Shown piece after piece: positions 17,401 to 29,000 of a stretch of 52,690 bases of DNA. Within the stretch, counting starts at the first letter, position 1. Each line of letters opens with the position of its first letter. The stretch comes from a virus, in the IMG/VR virus record IMGVR_UViG_3300048023_000625, positions 1-52,690 of that record; one strand, 5' to 3'. Position numbers and translations under genes: made by a program. A model generated the notes under the pieces. It made no database searches. It had not been told where the DNA came from and saw only the letters and a program-made list of their open reading frames with translations.

Positions 17401-19917
17401 AAACTTGCAGATTTAAATAATGTTAGTACTGTTAGTACAAGTGGACACGCATTTGAGTATGTCGGTGCTGGTATAACCTACAATGCACTTCCATTCTTTG
17501 GCGGTACAGCAATACCTGAAACTGAGATTGTAGAATCAAATCAAGGTAAAATATTTGCTGGTGGTACAGTTGACCAAATTGGTAACTTTAGAGTTGGTAA
17601 CTTCTTTGCTGTTAATGCACTTACAGGTGGTATCAGCTTAAATGCTAATGAAATTGACCTAGAAGGTTTGACAAGTGTTGGTCCGTTTATTAGAAACGGT
17701 ATTCCAGTTGGTGTTGAATTAAAAGAGGTTAGTGACAACGAAGCATTGTTATCAAGTTTAGGCACACAAGATTTCCAAACAGCACCTACACAAAGAGCTG
17801 TTTCAAATTATGTTGAAGCAAGATACTTGAACAAAACAACAGGCGGTGATATTGTTGGCGATGTAAGTATGACAGGAGACTTAGCAGTCAACGGTGATGC
17901 AATTACAAGTACAAATACAAGTTTTGAATTCCTTAATACAGGTGTACAAAGCATAGATATGTTAGCTGCGGCAACCACTATTAATATTGGTGCTGCAACA
18001 GGTACTGTTACAATTAATCCAGATGTTACAATAGAAGGTGTTCTAACTGTTAACGGAAACTTAGTATTTGACGGTGATGTTAATATTAGTATACCAGATG
18101 AAACATTACAAGCATATAGTATTACTGAAGGCACTGAAGATTATATAAGCATCAATACTAGAGAAGGTGAAGAAGCAATTACATTTGGTGAGCAGCCAAG
18201 TGTTATTATTGCCAACCAAACAATATCAACAAGCAAAGACACTGGTGCATTAGTTGTAGACGGCGGTGTTGGTGTTGAAGGCAGTGTGTTTATAAACACT
18301 GATTTAACTGTTACTGCAAACGCAAACCTAGGTGCAGATAGAACTACATCCGAACATACTGTTTCAGGTAAAATAGATATCGATATTCCAGATGATAGTA
18401 TTAATAATTTTAGAATACACGAAAACATCAGTGAATATGTAAACATCTATACTACAGATGGTGATGAACAAATTCTTTTAGGTAGTACACCTAAATTAAT
18501 TATTCTAAACAACACAAACGCTACAGATAACACAACTGGTGCTGTACAAGTCACTGGTGGTATAAGTGCTCAACAAAATATACATTCGGGTATTGACGTT
18601 GTAGCAGATCGTGATTTGATTGCTGATAGAAATGCTAAAATTAACGGTAGTAATATCACAACCGATTCTACCTCATTTGATGTAATAAACACAGTAGCAA
18701 CAACTGTAAATGCGTTTGGTGATGCTACTACACTTAACATAGGTGGTGCTACTGGCACAATGACAATTGGCAATGAAGTTGTTATTATAGATAGTGTAGC
18801 AGGTTTACAGATTCCGGTAGGTACTACTTCCGATCGTCCAACTAATGTTACAGGTAGAATCAGATTTAACACTAGTTTAAATGCATTTGAAGGTTATGAT
18901 GGTATAGCTTGGAATACTTTAGGCGGAGTAATTGATGTAGATCAAGATACGAAAATTGTTGCCGAAGATAATCCTGGTGCAGACAATGACGAACTAGACT
19001 TCTTTACTGGAGGTGTACTTAGAGCTACATTGAGCAGTACATCTTTTGATATTGCAGCAACAAACACTTTAAGTATCGCAAATGTTACAGAAAGCGAATC
19101 AACAACAACAGGTGCATTAACAGTAGCAGGTGGTGTAGGCATTAGTAAAAACTTGCACGTAAATGGATACATTAACGGCAACACAAATGGTATACTAACA
19201 ATTGGTAACTTAGGTAGTGATAAAATCATTATCAAAGGCGAAACAATCGAAACACCTGATACTATAAAACTTATTGCTAATGCTCCTGACAGTGCAGCTG
19301 ACGACATTGTATATCCGATGACATTTGCACATCATACAATAAGTGGTGCTATTGTTGCAGGGTCTGGTACAGGTATTAAGTTTGAATTAGAAACAACAAA
19401 TGACAATTTTGAAATCGGCGGCCAAATTGAAATAGTATCTCAAGACATTACAGGGTCACAAGAAGACTTTGATATGGTGTTTAGAACAATGGATGCTGGT
19501 AGTACAGGTGTAGAAAAACTACGTTTGAGTGAAACTACAAGTACATTTAGTACAAACGTTCAAGTTGATCAAAACTTATTTGTAACTGGTATACTTGATG
19601 CAGCAGGATTTAGAGGTAGTATATTTGCAGATGATAGTACCGAAATGCTTGATGCAATTAACAACAAAATTACTGTAACTGATATAGCTGCTGGTACACT
19701 TTCACTTACTACTGATTTAGAAGTTATACACGGTGGTACAGGCGTAAGTACACTTACCGAAGATGGTATTATGTATGGTGCAGGAACAGGAACAGTGCAA
19801 GTTACAGCAGCAGCTGGTACAGCAGATGCTTCAGAAACATTCCAAGTACTTACTGTAACAAGCGATTCAGATGCGACTCCAATTTGGTCTGACACTATAG
19901 ATGGTGGTAGCTTCTAA
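11425..19917 (+). CDS. Giant fibre/adhesin protein 1 (2830 aa)
   Basis: Domains in order. Residues 1-45 form a beta-strand head. About 48-300 is a pectate-lyase-like right-handed beta-helix (ILYVTQDGNDLNDGKS, VGPGDFYESNPITLPDFVTI, TSPYIQNCTN, then QIVSCFSVFCSVGF with RGGYLSISN). About 449-1855 holds nine or ten copies of a 135-165-residue module with CxRDxxxIxDAxxxDxxxGxN. Near 2010 is a FEYVGAGITYNALPFFGGTA block. About 2130-2830 has collagen-free beta repeats (VNAFGDATTLNIGGATGTMT). The protein is surely surface-exposed and adhesive or structural; the receptor is unknown. Architecture is shared with the gene at 20025. The start follows the previous stop directly, with GGAAG upstream. T4 has no direct homologue. 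Confidence 0.8.
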   Translation: MDYFKRQSLHSRLIGDTSVTLTADGEVLIEPSGRKVTIDGDLVVTGNASGSEVTDILYVTQDGNDLNDGKSLGPDGAKATIKSAVASSSPGTTILVGPGDFYESNPITLPDFVTIRGTGDLRNTRIFPRNNTQTIFYMGNGCYLHELTMRGLRYPGWCAEIREGALVTTSPYIQNCTNMNGPWLNDGTEFIPFETVQIPGIEPGAKPLMVEDYPALPSGKQVNDTGGGGGLYVDGNQYDPASLVFSFVADAFTQIAQGGVGFWIDNFGYTQIVSCFSVFCSVGFKTTRGGYLSISNSVSDFGLKGIEADGFYPQAYTTARPQQDYFSTVASVTINTPGANYTSAPTVVIEGPSKVGGVTATATASIDTTSGKLAAVTIQQAGSGYTSVPLISFSGGGATAQATGTINLASNVTVTLNSLRDKPQTGSIIKFEGDPLYYYITGTNQINPPFVYDEVVCRRDLRRIIDAVTADIVLGTSYQSQAAATSYLRATSSKVLSDQLAPTVFGIESARDGMKAETTNLAMEEQIDYLFNIITSTINEGDSSVQPDNQNDIANTLNDLNTIDPARIAAKNNVLENREFIVEEVAAYVNDQFTELSYNQADYTSDMTTLINGIQMFAALESNQQIIRLAQEYEVRTRFKPMLLSSFRFLSEKFEALAEVQASTIALTNVKEGFNQFMNIIDDGDSSANVIVFPEHAGVDSNRADAKDQLQANKNFLTTEFTTFLAAEAPGFSFDVDNYKLDFERIIDAMTFDVLYNGNSSTVLEARYYFDNGADGTLFSDLTPNDRNAIVQSYARMRFVIGRVARGLAVTATTGNGVSQDFTSNNATQSEADFLDTLLFNIEDMIDNVTLDRLPSTLTYPTYGDEPALQVDAANIIEARRNGFITDAISYNLANNPTLTYNQDKCKRDIGYLVDGINRDILLGTNHNSIQAATAYKRANVAYLNSEQKPATILSLKYAKTLGIAAVTTNDLIRDDVSAKWDIILDIIEFDQLPSVGIEYPDPGPASNELIYGVDQVLANKAFLQEETVQFINNQYFVYNSAKCERDTGLIIDAAAYDTLLGTNYNAVTAGLSYQRANSAYVLSDQNTETIGGINFAKSRSSDATTHSPSQSDVEAAFDEVIDIIQNGAVSTPQAADPLTFTDPSTASTAEINTKSQLQNNRNFIAAETVAYINENYVNFTYDSSKCERDIGLILDAISKDVALGTNYNTVTAGLAYSRATAATNKAAQGLQTLESFKFARKETIEKGLSDTGEARALASWNEVIDIFENGVVSTDTAADAITFTTPVGASQDLEDAKDQLQANRDFIAAEIVAYVNDNTPPAGYNQTKCNRDVKYIVDGLSHDILYGGNSATRLVAASYFEGAVAQLPVNQLTPTTNAYTHLKDTVIPAIITNTPLTPTTGNTETQDTTNGAATATESAALELLVDIIIDHINGYDNVNPLGDEVLPSVTWSTSELQQDYSTIVAQKSSIQSLTTQFIADTFTGFNFNSTKCDRDTKYIVDALTYDILYGGNSATLNAARSYWVGTQTQVEGQKAETATALEYTATILNKIIQDQAVDYTWQSSEAQDTTAGAGTTTEAATAANLLQIIQDVITDGLDNLPTEVKPDYATFANADVIAGVNNLLTEKDTIVADTITYINTTYNGFSYDQEVCKRDTGYIIDAIVHDAFYEANISTLIATRAYFLGSTQYLPNEQVAPTVAAYNHLQSVIDDTIQGVAVIPQSGNSLSQVLSGNYGNAAVGTTFTNLIGILKTAITNQTLIGTPAEIEPNYTWINQATRDAAESFFVQKSYYETETIKYIEQNILGFSYNIDKCKRDTGYIIDAAIYDMMYGGDKQSRRAALAYYNGAILTGITGDYGDQTGITAYANKYLASIVNKVSKNETVTKSFGNPATQLLTIPDGSTLLETGELPGAELELLIARVADAIEAKTMGDWFEREHNLTLGNSIFLQERNAILDAEDDIVDNAISSLNLVYGGIFDINVFPGVISVTTDKLADLNNVSTVSTSGHAFEYVGAGITYNALPFFGGTAIPETEIVESNQGKIFAGGTVDQIGNFRVGNFFAVNALTGGISLNANEIDLEGLTSVGPFIRNGIPVGVELKEVSDNEALLSSLGTQDFQTAPTQRAVSNYVEARYLNKTTGGDIVGDVSMTGDLAVNGDAITSTNTSFEFLNTGVQSIDMLAAATTINIGAATGTVTINPDVTIEGVLTVNGNLVFDGDVNISIPDETLQAYSITEGTEDYISINTREGEEAITFGEQPSVIIANQTISTSKDTGALVVDGGVGVEGSVFINTDLTVTANANLGADRTTSEHTVSGKIDIDIPDDSINNFRIHENISEYVNIYTTDGDEQILLGSTPKLIILNNTNATDNTTGAVQVTGGISAQQNIHSGIDVVADRDLIADRNAKINGSNITTDSTSFDVINTVATTVNAFGDATTLNIGGATGTMTIGNEVVIIDSVAGLQIPVGTTSDRPTNVTGRIRFNTSLNAFEGYDGIAWNTLGGVIDVDQDTKIVAEDNPGADNDELDFFTGGVLRATLSSTSFDIAATNTLSIANVTESESTTTGALTVAGGVGISKNLHVNGYINGNTNGILTIGNLGSDKIIIKGETIETPDTIKLIANAPDSAADDIVYPMTFAHHTISGAIVAGSGTGIKFELETTNDNFEIGGQIEIVSQDITGSQEDFDMVFRTMDAGSTGVEKLRLSETTSTFSTNVQVDQNLFVTGILDAAGFRGSIFADDSTEMLDAINNKITVTDIAAGTLSLTTDLEVIHGGTGVSTLTEDGIMYGAGTGTVQVTAAAGTADASETFQVLTVTSDSDATPIWSDTIDGGSF
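12772..16980 (+). repeat. Tandem coding modules with CxRDxxxIxDA core
   Basis: Copies start near 12772, 13615, 14120, 14530, 14964, 15400, 15880, 16363 and 16846, with a degenerate one near 13215. Each encodes the pattern [FY]-x-[YF]-[ND]-x3-C-x-R-D-x4-[IL]-[IVL]-D-[AG], then DI-type and G-x-N segments and A-x2-Y. Three more copies are in the next gene near 21556, 22312 and 22810. Confidence 0.85.
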
Positions 19918-19920
19918 TAA

Positions 19921-20020
19921 AGCTGCCACTTTTACTCCTATCATAAATAACAATAGAACGATTTATATCGTGTTACTGGGCGTCTTTATAGACTTGACCC
20001 GTACCTAAATAGGAGGCAGC
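19921..20020 (+). promoter_or_regulatory. Possible long-range helix hiding the ribosome site of giant fibre 2
   Basis: The 12-nt ATAGGAGGCAGC at 20009-20020, which contains the AGGAGG Shine-Dalgarno sequence, is fully complementary to two upstream segments: TCCTAT (19936-19941) and GCTGCC (19922-19927), separated by an 8-nt bulge. Internal hairpins ACGAT-TTAT-ATCGT (19958-19971) and GTC-TTTATA-GAC (19983-19994, inside GGG/CCC) would close the loop. Both upstream arms precede the late promoter at 19942, so only read-through RNA could form the helix. Confidence 0.5.
19942..19949 (+). promoter_or_regulatory. Late promoter octamer for giant fibre 2
   Basis: CATAAATA followed by ACAATAG; expected start about 19955, giving a leader of about 70 nt with free AGGAGG. 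Confidence 0.6.
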
Positions 20021-20024
20021 CTTT

Positions 20025-23000
20025 ATGGCAACAAAGATTAGACACAAGCGTAGTGCGGTGGCTGGTAAACAGCCGTTAGTTTCTCAATTAGAATCAGGTG
20101 AATTAGCAATCAACACAGCAGATGGTAAAGTATACCTATTGCGTGATGATAACACTGTACAAGATATTACAAGAAGAGTATTTGAAGGAAATACACAATT
20201 AGAAGTAGATGACTTAGGTGATAGTACATCAGCTGCAATTACTGCAACTGTTAACAACGACTTAAAAATGTCAGTTACTGATAATGGTATATTTTTAAAC
20301 GATGATATTAGTATTAATAATGCAAATACATTAACGTTCAAAGAACTTACAGGTTCTGGTGCTGATGGTATTTCATTAAAATCTCCGGATACGCTTGACG
20401 CAGGGTACAACCTTACATTGCCTCCACAAGTAGGTACTACTGGTCAGCTTATAGCTACAGACGCACAAGGAAATTTATTCTTCCAAGATGCAGATATTTT
20501 CGGCGGTAACGTTGTTTATGTTAGTGCCGAACAAGGCGATGATGCAAACGATGGTCAAAGTGCTCCAGTTAAAACTGTAAAACGTGCGTGTCAAATTGCT
20601 TCAGGTTTGATTTACAATGCCGATGGCACTACTAATGGTACACGAGTAAACGTAAAAGTTGCAGTTGGTGACTATACCGAGGACAACCCTATTATTGTTC
20701 CAGATAACACAGTTATCAAAGGTGACGGTTTGCGTGGTTGTATTATTCGTCCTGCAAACGCTAACAGAGATATTTTACGTGTTAGAAATGCTTGTTACTT
20801 TGGTGAATTTACATTCCGTGATGGCGTCGACGAAAATCAAGTTCCTTTAATTACTGCTGATTATGCTGTGGCATTTGATGATCCGTTTGATGCTAATATT
20901 ACTGATCGTGCTGATTATACAAACTTGCCTGACACAAGACCTTTTATTACTACTTCACCTTATATTCAAAATGCTTCAATTTTGTCCTTCTTAGGTATGA
21001 ATGGTGCAAAAATTGATGGTAGCAAAGTTACTTCACCGAACATTGGTTTTATTCCACAAGAGCAAGAAAATCCAGTAGTTGGCGCAATACCTGAGCAAGG
21101 TAAATCAATGGTTGCCAACGCCTTTACTATTCTATCATTTGGTGGTACAGCGTGGCGACTAACCAACGATGCTTATGCACAGATCGTGTCTTGTTTTGAA
21201 ATCTTCCTACTAAATGGTGTTTATTGTCAGTCAGGTGGTTATTGTTCCATTACTAACTCCGCTACAAACTTTGGATTGTATGCGTTGAGATCTAGTGGTT
21301 ATTCACCAAAAGCATTTGAATTTGACCGTGCATTTGTTACAGGTACAGGTGCTTTTGAAGGTTTACAGACAGTTAGTATTGTAGGTATCAACAGAGATAC
21401 ACCAGTTGAAGAATTTGTTTTACGCTTCAGAGAAGCCGATTATAAAACAGCATACGAAAGATTGCTAGTTGAAAAAGATCAAATTGCAGCAGATACTGTT
21501 ACTTGGATCAATCAACAAATAGCAGCAGCATCGCCAAGTATATGGGCATCATTTGAGTATGATCAAACAAAATGTGCTAGAGATGTAGGATTGTTAGTAG
21601 ATGCTATCAGGTGGGATGCTGCATTTGATACTAATTATAGATCAGTTAGTTCTGCACTTACATATTTTAACGGTAGATTTCCTTCTGCCTTGTTTGCTGC
21701 ACAAAAAGCACAACACATAGAAGCATTTACACAAGCAAAATCGTTTACAACTAATATTACACAACAATCTACATATGACTCTCGTGTTAACGCACTTTGG
21801 GACGAAATTATTGAAATTTTAGATAATGACAAAACATTTACACCAACTACAGGAACAACATACGATCCTAACACAGGAATATTAGTTGCTAATATCGGTG
21901 CACACAATCTGACCGTAGGTACATCGATAATTATTGCTGATAATAGTTTGACGTTTACTTGTGCATCAGATGGCAACACTGCTCAAGTAACATATCCAAG
22001 ATCAACTGATCCGGCATCAAAAACAGCATTGACAATTTCTGCTGTGACATCTGATACCATTACTGTAAACGTTGGAACAAGTAGCGAAACATCTGCACAT
22101 ACATTTATAACATCAGCTGCTAATAGTGTTACTATTGAAGGTGTCGGTGTTACTGGACTTACTGATCCAACTGGATATAATAGTAGCTACCTGGCAGGTT
22201 ACGGAGATGCCAGAACGCAATTAGAAAGCAACAGAAATTTTCTTATAAAAGAAATTACTGCCTGGATTGCTGTACAAGTTGCTGGAGAAATATCACCATT
22301 TGTATCTACGTTTTCATACGATGTTGCTCAGTGCGAAAATGATATAGGATTAATTTTAGATGCATTGAGATATGATCTAACATACGGTGGTAATTTACAA
22401 ACTTTTGATGCAGCAATACAATATTTTGTTGGTACAACAAAACAACTTGCTGATGGTCAAAAAGATGCAACATTAGCTTCTTACGCAAGATTAAAAGAAA
22501 TTATCGGTCAAGTTATTCTTGAACAAGCGGTAACAGTATCCGCTGGTAATGCTTTGACTCAAGACACATCCGGAACAGCAGGTAGCAGCGATGCGTCTAA
22601 TGCTGCAAAAGATAGAATACAAGAAATTATTGATTATGTTGATAGCGATGGTGCAACTCCTCCAACTAAAATTGAACCAGGTACAACTTGGGTTTCAGCC
22701 GCACTTGTAGAAGATAAAGATAGACTATATCCTGAAGCACAAAAAAATATTGGACAAAATGTTAACGCATACATTGAAACACAAGTAGATGCTGCACAGT
22801 GGTATAACTTTACATACGATAATTCAAAATGTTTACGTGATACAAAACTGATTGTTGAAGCTGTTGCAAAAGATGCTTGGGATACAGGTAACAGATATTC
22901 ACGTAGTGCTGGTTTATCTTACTACAATAAAAACATTGGCGATAGTTCGCAGATTAGTATTAGTGGACAAGAAAGACAAACTATAAGTGCTATTAATCAA

Positions 23001-26000
23001 GCCAAGGCATTAACATTAGCAGAAATTACAAGTCTGTCATTAGCATCACGAAATTTTGTAGGTAGTAGATTTGACATAGTAACAACTATTATTAATGATG
23101 GTGATGATTTACCAGATGCACAAGATGTAAGTTCAGAAGGCGATATTACAAACGATTTTAAAACCAATGCTACCGAAAGTACATTTAATGGTTCAACGGA
23201 TGTAAACGTAAATGTTGATGTATTTACAATTGTAGATCACGGATTTACTAACGGACAAAAAGTAATTTATGATCCAGATAACAATCCAGTCATACAAGGA
23301 CTAGATGCAGAACAAACATATTATATTAAAATTATTAATGATGACGAATTTAGTTTAACATTTGACGAATCGGGCGATTTTGATGTTAATGTTCTTGCTA
23401 CAAGTACCGGTACACATAAATTTTTATCAGGTGTTATTGAATTCTTTGTAAATGAGATTACTGATTCGCATACAACTTATCAAACATTAGAATTAGAATC
23501 GGGTTCTGAGAGTTATGAGTTTGTACCGGGTAGACAGATTACCGGTGTTACAGGTACAAGTAATAATGCTGCTATTGTGTTTAGTTGGAAGCCTGCCATA
23601 AGAGAACTTATAGTTAGTATAGAACAAGTAGCAGTTGGTCAAAGTTTGTTGCGTATCCAATTCGACGAAACTAGTACTATTACAGCAGATCACGCTGGCA
23701 CACCAAATACCACTATTGGTGTAAATGCTGCGCAATCTAAATTAGGACTTGGTACTGCAACTTTTGCTATTAAAGCAACTGACGGTAGTAGTTCTTTAAG
23801 TAACCTATCAGCCTTACCAGAAAATCAGGTTTGGTTCCACAGACCAAGTATTGTTAACTCATCATCACACACTTGGGAATATGCAGGTTCAGGTACAGAC
23901 TATAACGCATTACCACAAAACGGCGGTAACACAAAAAGTGAATTTGAACAGTTTGAAGAACTACCCGGTCGTGTTTACTCTTCAGGTACAAACGAACTTG
24001 GTGACTTTAAAGTTGGTGACTTTATTACAGCGTTTAACAGAACAGGTAATATCACATTTAGAAACAAAGTTCAGGTTGATGAACTTGATGCTTTGAGACT
24101 AAGTTTGTCAGATGTTGCAATTGAAGAAATTTCAACAAGTGTAAACTTAGGCGATGACGAGCTAGGTGGTGCAAGTAATGCAAGACTTTCAACTCAGTTA
24201 GCTGTTAGAGCATTTATTAGTAATAGATTAGGAGGCTTTGTTGACAAAACTGTGTCAACTGCTGCTGTTCCGGGTGCCATTGTTCAATTAAACACAAATG
24301 GACAACTTAATGGAGACTTAATTCCAGCAACACGTCAGTTTACAAATACCAACACACAAGGTTATCAATCAAGACTTGAACAAGTTGATAATATACCACC
24401 TGTTGATTTGAAAGCTGGTGACATTGCTACAGAAAATTATGAACAAGTAGAACTTACTCTAAGTGGAAATATTAGTGCTGCTGACGGAGCTATTATTACA
24501 CAACCTACTGCATTTGGCGCAACTGGTTATGCCAAAGGACTATATGGTAACAGCGGTAACATTCTTGTAGCAAGTATTGGCGGTGAATGGATTGTTGGAG
24601 ACGATAGTACAGGCTCACAATTCCAAACTGGTGTTGGAAACAACATTTTTGTTGACGGTGTTGACAGTGGTGTATATCCTACAGGTATTGGTCTATCAAG
24701 TCAAGTTATTGACAACTTCTTTTTAAGAAGTTCTAATTCAAGTCAATTCCTGATACTAGATCCAACAGATGATTATACATTTACTACAAATACAATTACA
24801 AACTTAGAACGTACTTCAAATGTTACAACTGCTACAACAAGCGGTGCTCACAATCTCTTAATTGGTAATCAAATCAGTATTACCTGTTCTGATAATGAAA
24901 CTTTTGAAACAAATGGACAAGTTATTAGTACGCCAACAAGTACAACATTTACATATTCAAATGTAGATCCGGATGACGTTGCAAGTTTTGCTGTATCTGA
25001 CGGTTTTGTTGGCAGTGTTGTAAGAAGTGCTGACGGTAATGCTCAGGGTAGAGTAACTGAATTGAGAGAAGGTGTGTTATCAGGTATTGATAATTCTAAT
25101 ATTACAGGCGGTACTTTATACACTCCAACAGTAGGAAACCAAACATATCTCGATGTAGTATTAACAAATGTAACAGGAAGTGGTACGGGTGCTACAGCAG
25201 ATATTACAGTCACAGCGGGACAAGTTACCGATGTTGATATTAAAACAGGCGGCACAGGTTATGCGATTGGAGATTTATTAAGTGCAGCTTCTAGTAGTGT
25301 AGGAAACACAGGAAGTGGATTCCAGATAGAAGTTACTGCTTTTGAAAAACGTGCTTACATTGACATTATTGGCGGCGAACTTTTTGTTGCAAGTAGTTCA
25401 AGTGTTGACTTTGTAGAAGATAACACTGCTGTACAAACGGCACGAGACATAAACTTAGATGATTTTATCACACATAACTTCTTAGCAGGTTCTTCCGGCG
25501 CAGGCGGTGCTGTTGACTATACCAACTTTAGAATTACCATACCAAATCACGGATACTCAAATGGTGATCCATTAAAATACGATACATTAGGTAATGCTCC
25601 AATCGGTGGTATTTTGAACGGACAAGTTGTTTATGCAAAATTCATAGACAATAATACAATTGAATTGTACGAAGGATTTGCACTACTTAACAAAATAGAA
25701 TTTGCAAGTACTCCTGCTAACAACAATCATAATTTGACAAGAAGTACAGTTAACATAACTGACAACAGCGTTATTATCGAGAATCACGGATACACAACAG
25801 CCGATGCTGTTAGATTAAACACACTATCAGACGGTAGTTCAAGTAATGCATTACCTATAGTTGATGGTGCCGATCCTATTCCAGACGGTTCTAGATTCTT
25901 TGTTGGTTCTGTAACTACTAACTCATTTACACTACACGTTCTACGCAGTGATGCTCTAAGCAGTATTAATGATCTTGTAACAAATCCAGAAGATTTAACA

Positions 26001-29000
26001 AGTGTAGGAATTGGTACTGCTAGAAGTACACGAAGTAATGCTCAAGTTACAGGTCAAATTAATACATCAAGTAGATTAAAGAAAAATTGGAATACACTCG
26101 CTGTTACAAATATTGATGCTGAAAATATTATTTCAGGTATTATATCACCAAGTAGACTTGGCGGTAGCGGTGTTCCAAATAGTGACACATTCCTAAGAGG
26201 TGATAGTGCATATTCTGTTGTTGTACAAAAACTTAAAAAGGCAAGTACAACTGAAAACCCAATTACACTTGTAGGCAATAGCGTAAGTCAAGAGTTTTAC
26301 GGCACTGTTAGTATTGGTGTCAATAATGTTGACCTTGATCCGGGCGGAACATTCTCTACACTAGGTGTTTCAAAATTTTTACAATCACAATTTGATGTAA
26401 ACGCAAATGCTAGTGGCGAAGTATTCCTTAAAGATGGTGTTGTTGATGCTGGTACACTGGATTCATTAGATAGTGCATACTTTCTTAATCCTGCAAACTT
26501 AACAAGTCCTGTTCCTGTAAACAGAGGAGGGACAAACATTACTTCTTATGCTAGAGGCGATTTGCTTTATGCAGAAACAACTGGTACACTTAATCCATTA
26601 TCTATAGGTAGAAACAATGCTATCTTAAAATCAAACGGTGAAACACCTGAATGGGGCACAGCACTTGATCTTGCAGAAGGATTAGACGTTGGTGCTGCTG
26701 CACTTACTTCTGCAAGCACAGGTAGTGGTACTGTATATAATGATAATGTTACAAGTTTAAATATTGGCGGCGATGCAACTAATATCGATATAGGTAGTAC
26801 AGAAGGTACAAGAAACTTATTTCCATTTTTAGACGGATATGATGCTAGTGCAAGTCAAAATGTTGTAGGTAATTTAAAAAGCATAACTGCTACCACAAAT
26901 GATCCAACTGACAACGGATTAAACGAAATTCCATTAGATGATACATCTAGTGTACTTGCAGGAATGATTGTAACTGGAAGTGGTAGTATCCCTGCAAACA
27001 CAACAGTAAGCGGTGTTACAGGTGATTACATTTATTTAAGCAACAATACAACTGGTACTATTTTAAGTGGAGCAACATTAACATTTACATACACACCAAA
27101 AACACTTGGTATCGATGTAGGTGATACAATTAATATTGGCTCAAGTACAAAAACTAATCTAGACGGTACTTGGCCAATAATTGGTGCTACATCTAATGCT
27201 ACATCGTTTACATTCCAGACTGATGCAAATGTTACATCAAATCCAGTTGATGTTCCTGCAGGCCAATTAACTATAAACGCAAACTTCGTTGTAAAAAATC
27301 CTAATATGTTTATCGGTAATGCGCAAAACTCTACTGCTCCTGTAAGTGGTATTATAGCTGGTACAAGTGCAATAGGCATAGACACAGAAGGTGGTGATTT
27401 AACACTACAAGCTGGTTTAGGTACAGGTAATGCAACAGGTGGTGACTTTATTATTAGAACCGGTGAAGCGTTAACTACAAGCGATATTCAACATATTGCA
27501 ACAACACGTATGACCATTGATACTGCTGGTAAAGCAGCATTTACCGGCGAAGTTGAAGTAAATGACACAATCAGTACAACAGAAACTACTGTTGGGTTGT
27601 TAGACGATACTGCTACTACAATTAATATGGGCGGTGATGCAACCACAGTTGAAATTGGTGCTGCAACAGGCACAACAACTGTACATAACAATTTAGATGT
27701 TGATTTAGATCTTAATGTAGATGGCGGTGATATCACTACTAACCAAACTACAATGAATGTGATAAATGCTAATGCAACAACAGTAAATGCATTTGGTGCA
27801 GCTACAACTATTAATTTAGGTACCGGCGGTGACGGCGGCGGCACAACTACTATTGGACACGACCTAGTAGTAAGCGGAGATCTTACTGTAAACGGAGATA
27901 CGACAACTATTAATTCGACAGAATTAACTGTTGATGATAAAACTATTACAATAGCAAGCGGAGCAGCAGATGGGTCAGCAGCCAACGGAGCTGGTATACT
28001 TGTTGATGGCGCAAATGCAAGTCTACTTTGGGATAATGCTAATACAAGTTGGGATAGTACTGAAGATTTTAACTTAGCAAGTGGTAAACAGTACTATATA
28101 AACGATGCTAGTGTTCTTAGCAGTACAACACTAGGTGGTGCTGTTGTAAACAGTAGTTTACAAACATTAGGTACAATTGGTACTGGTGTGTGGCAAGGCA
28201 CAATAATTTCTCCAACATACGGCGGAACTGGTGTAAACAATGGCACTAAAACAATAACACTAGGCGGCAATCTTACGCACAGTGGAGCGCATACATTAAC
28301 ACTGACTACAACAAATAACACAAATATTACTTTACCAACAAGTGGCACATTATCGATAACAGGTAATCCATTAAGTCAATTCGCATCAACAACTAGTGCG
28401 CAACTAGCAGGTGTGATAAGCGACGAAACAGGTACTGGTAATTTGGTGTACAACAACAATCCAAACTTTACAAACAGTGTAACCACATCTAGTGCAACTT
28501 TTGCAGCATTTAACACAAATGCAACAACCGTTAATGCATTTGGTGCAGCAACAGCATTAGGATTAGGTGCTACATCGGGTACAACTACTGTAAACAACGG
28601 ATTAGCTGTTTTAGGTAATTTGAGTATTGGTGGATTAAGTGATCTTACTGTTAGTGGTGGTACATTTAGTCTTGCAAATACAGGTGCAACAACAGTCAAT
28701 GCATTTGGTGCAGCTACAACTATTAATATGGGTGCAAGCACTGGTACAATGAACTTGAACAATGCTAACGTTGTAGTTGCAGGTGATTTAGCAGTAAATG
28801 GTAACACAATTGATACAGACGAAACAGGTACATTTAACTTACTAAAAGATAATGCAACTGCTATTGCGTTTGGACAAGCTGCTACAGCAATTGTAATTGG
28901 TGAAACTTCAGGTACAAGTACATTTAGACATAATGTAACAATCGATCAAGATCTAACAATTACAGGCAACTTGGTTATTGGTGCTATTGACAATGTGCCA

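Noticed and set aside
17001-19895. Several minus-strand reading frames of 70-130 codons under the fibre genes
   Set aside because: They are Ser/Val/Pro-rich shadows of Thr/Asn/Gly codons, with no ribosome sites and no family resemblance.
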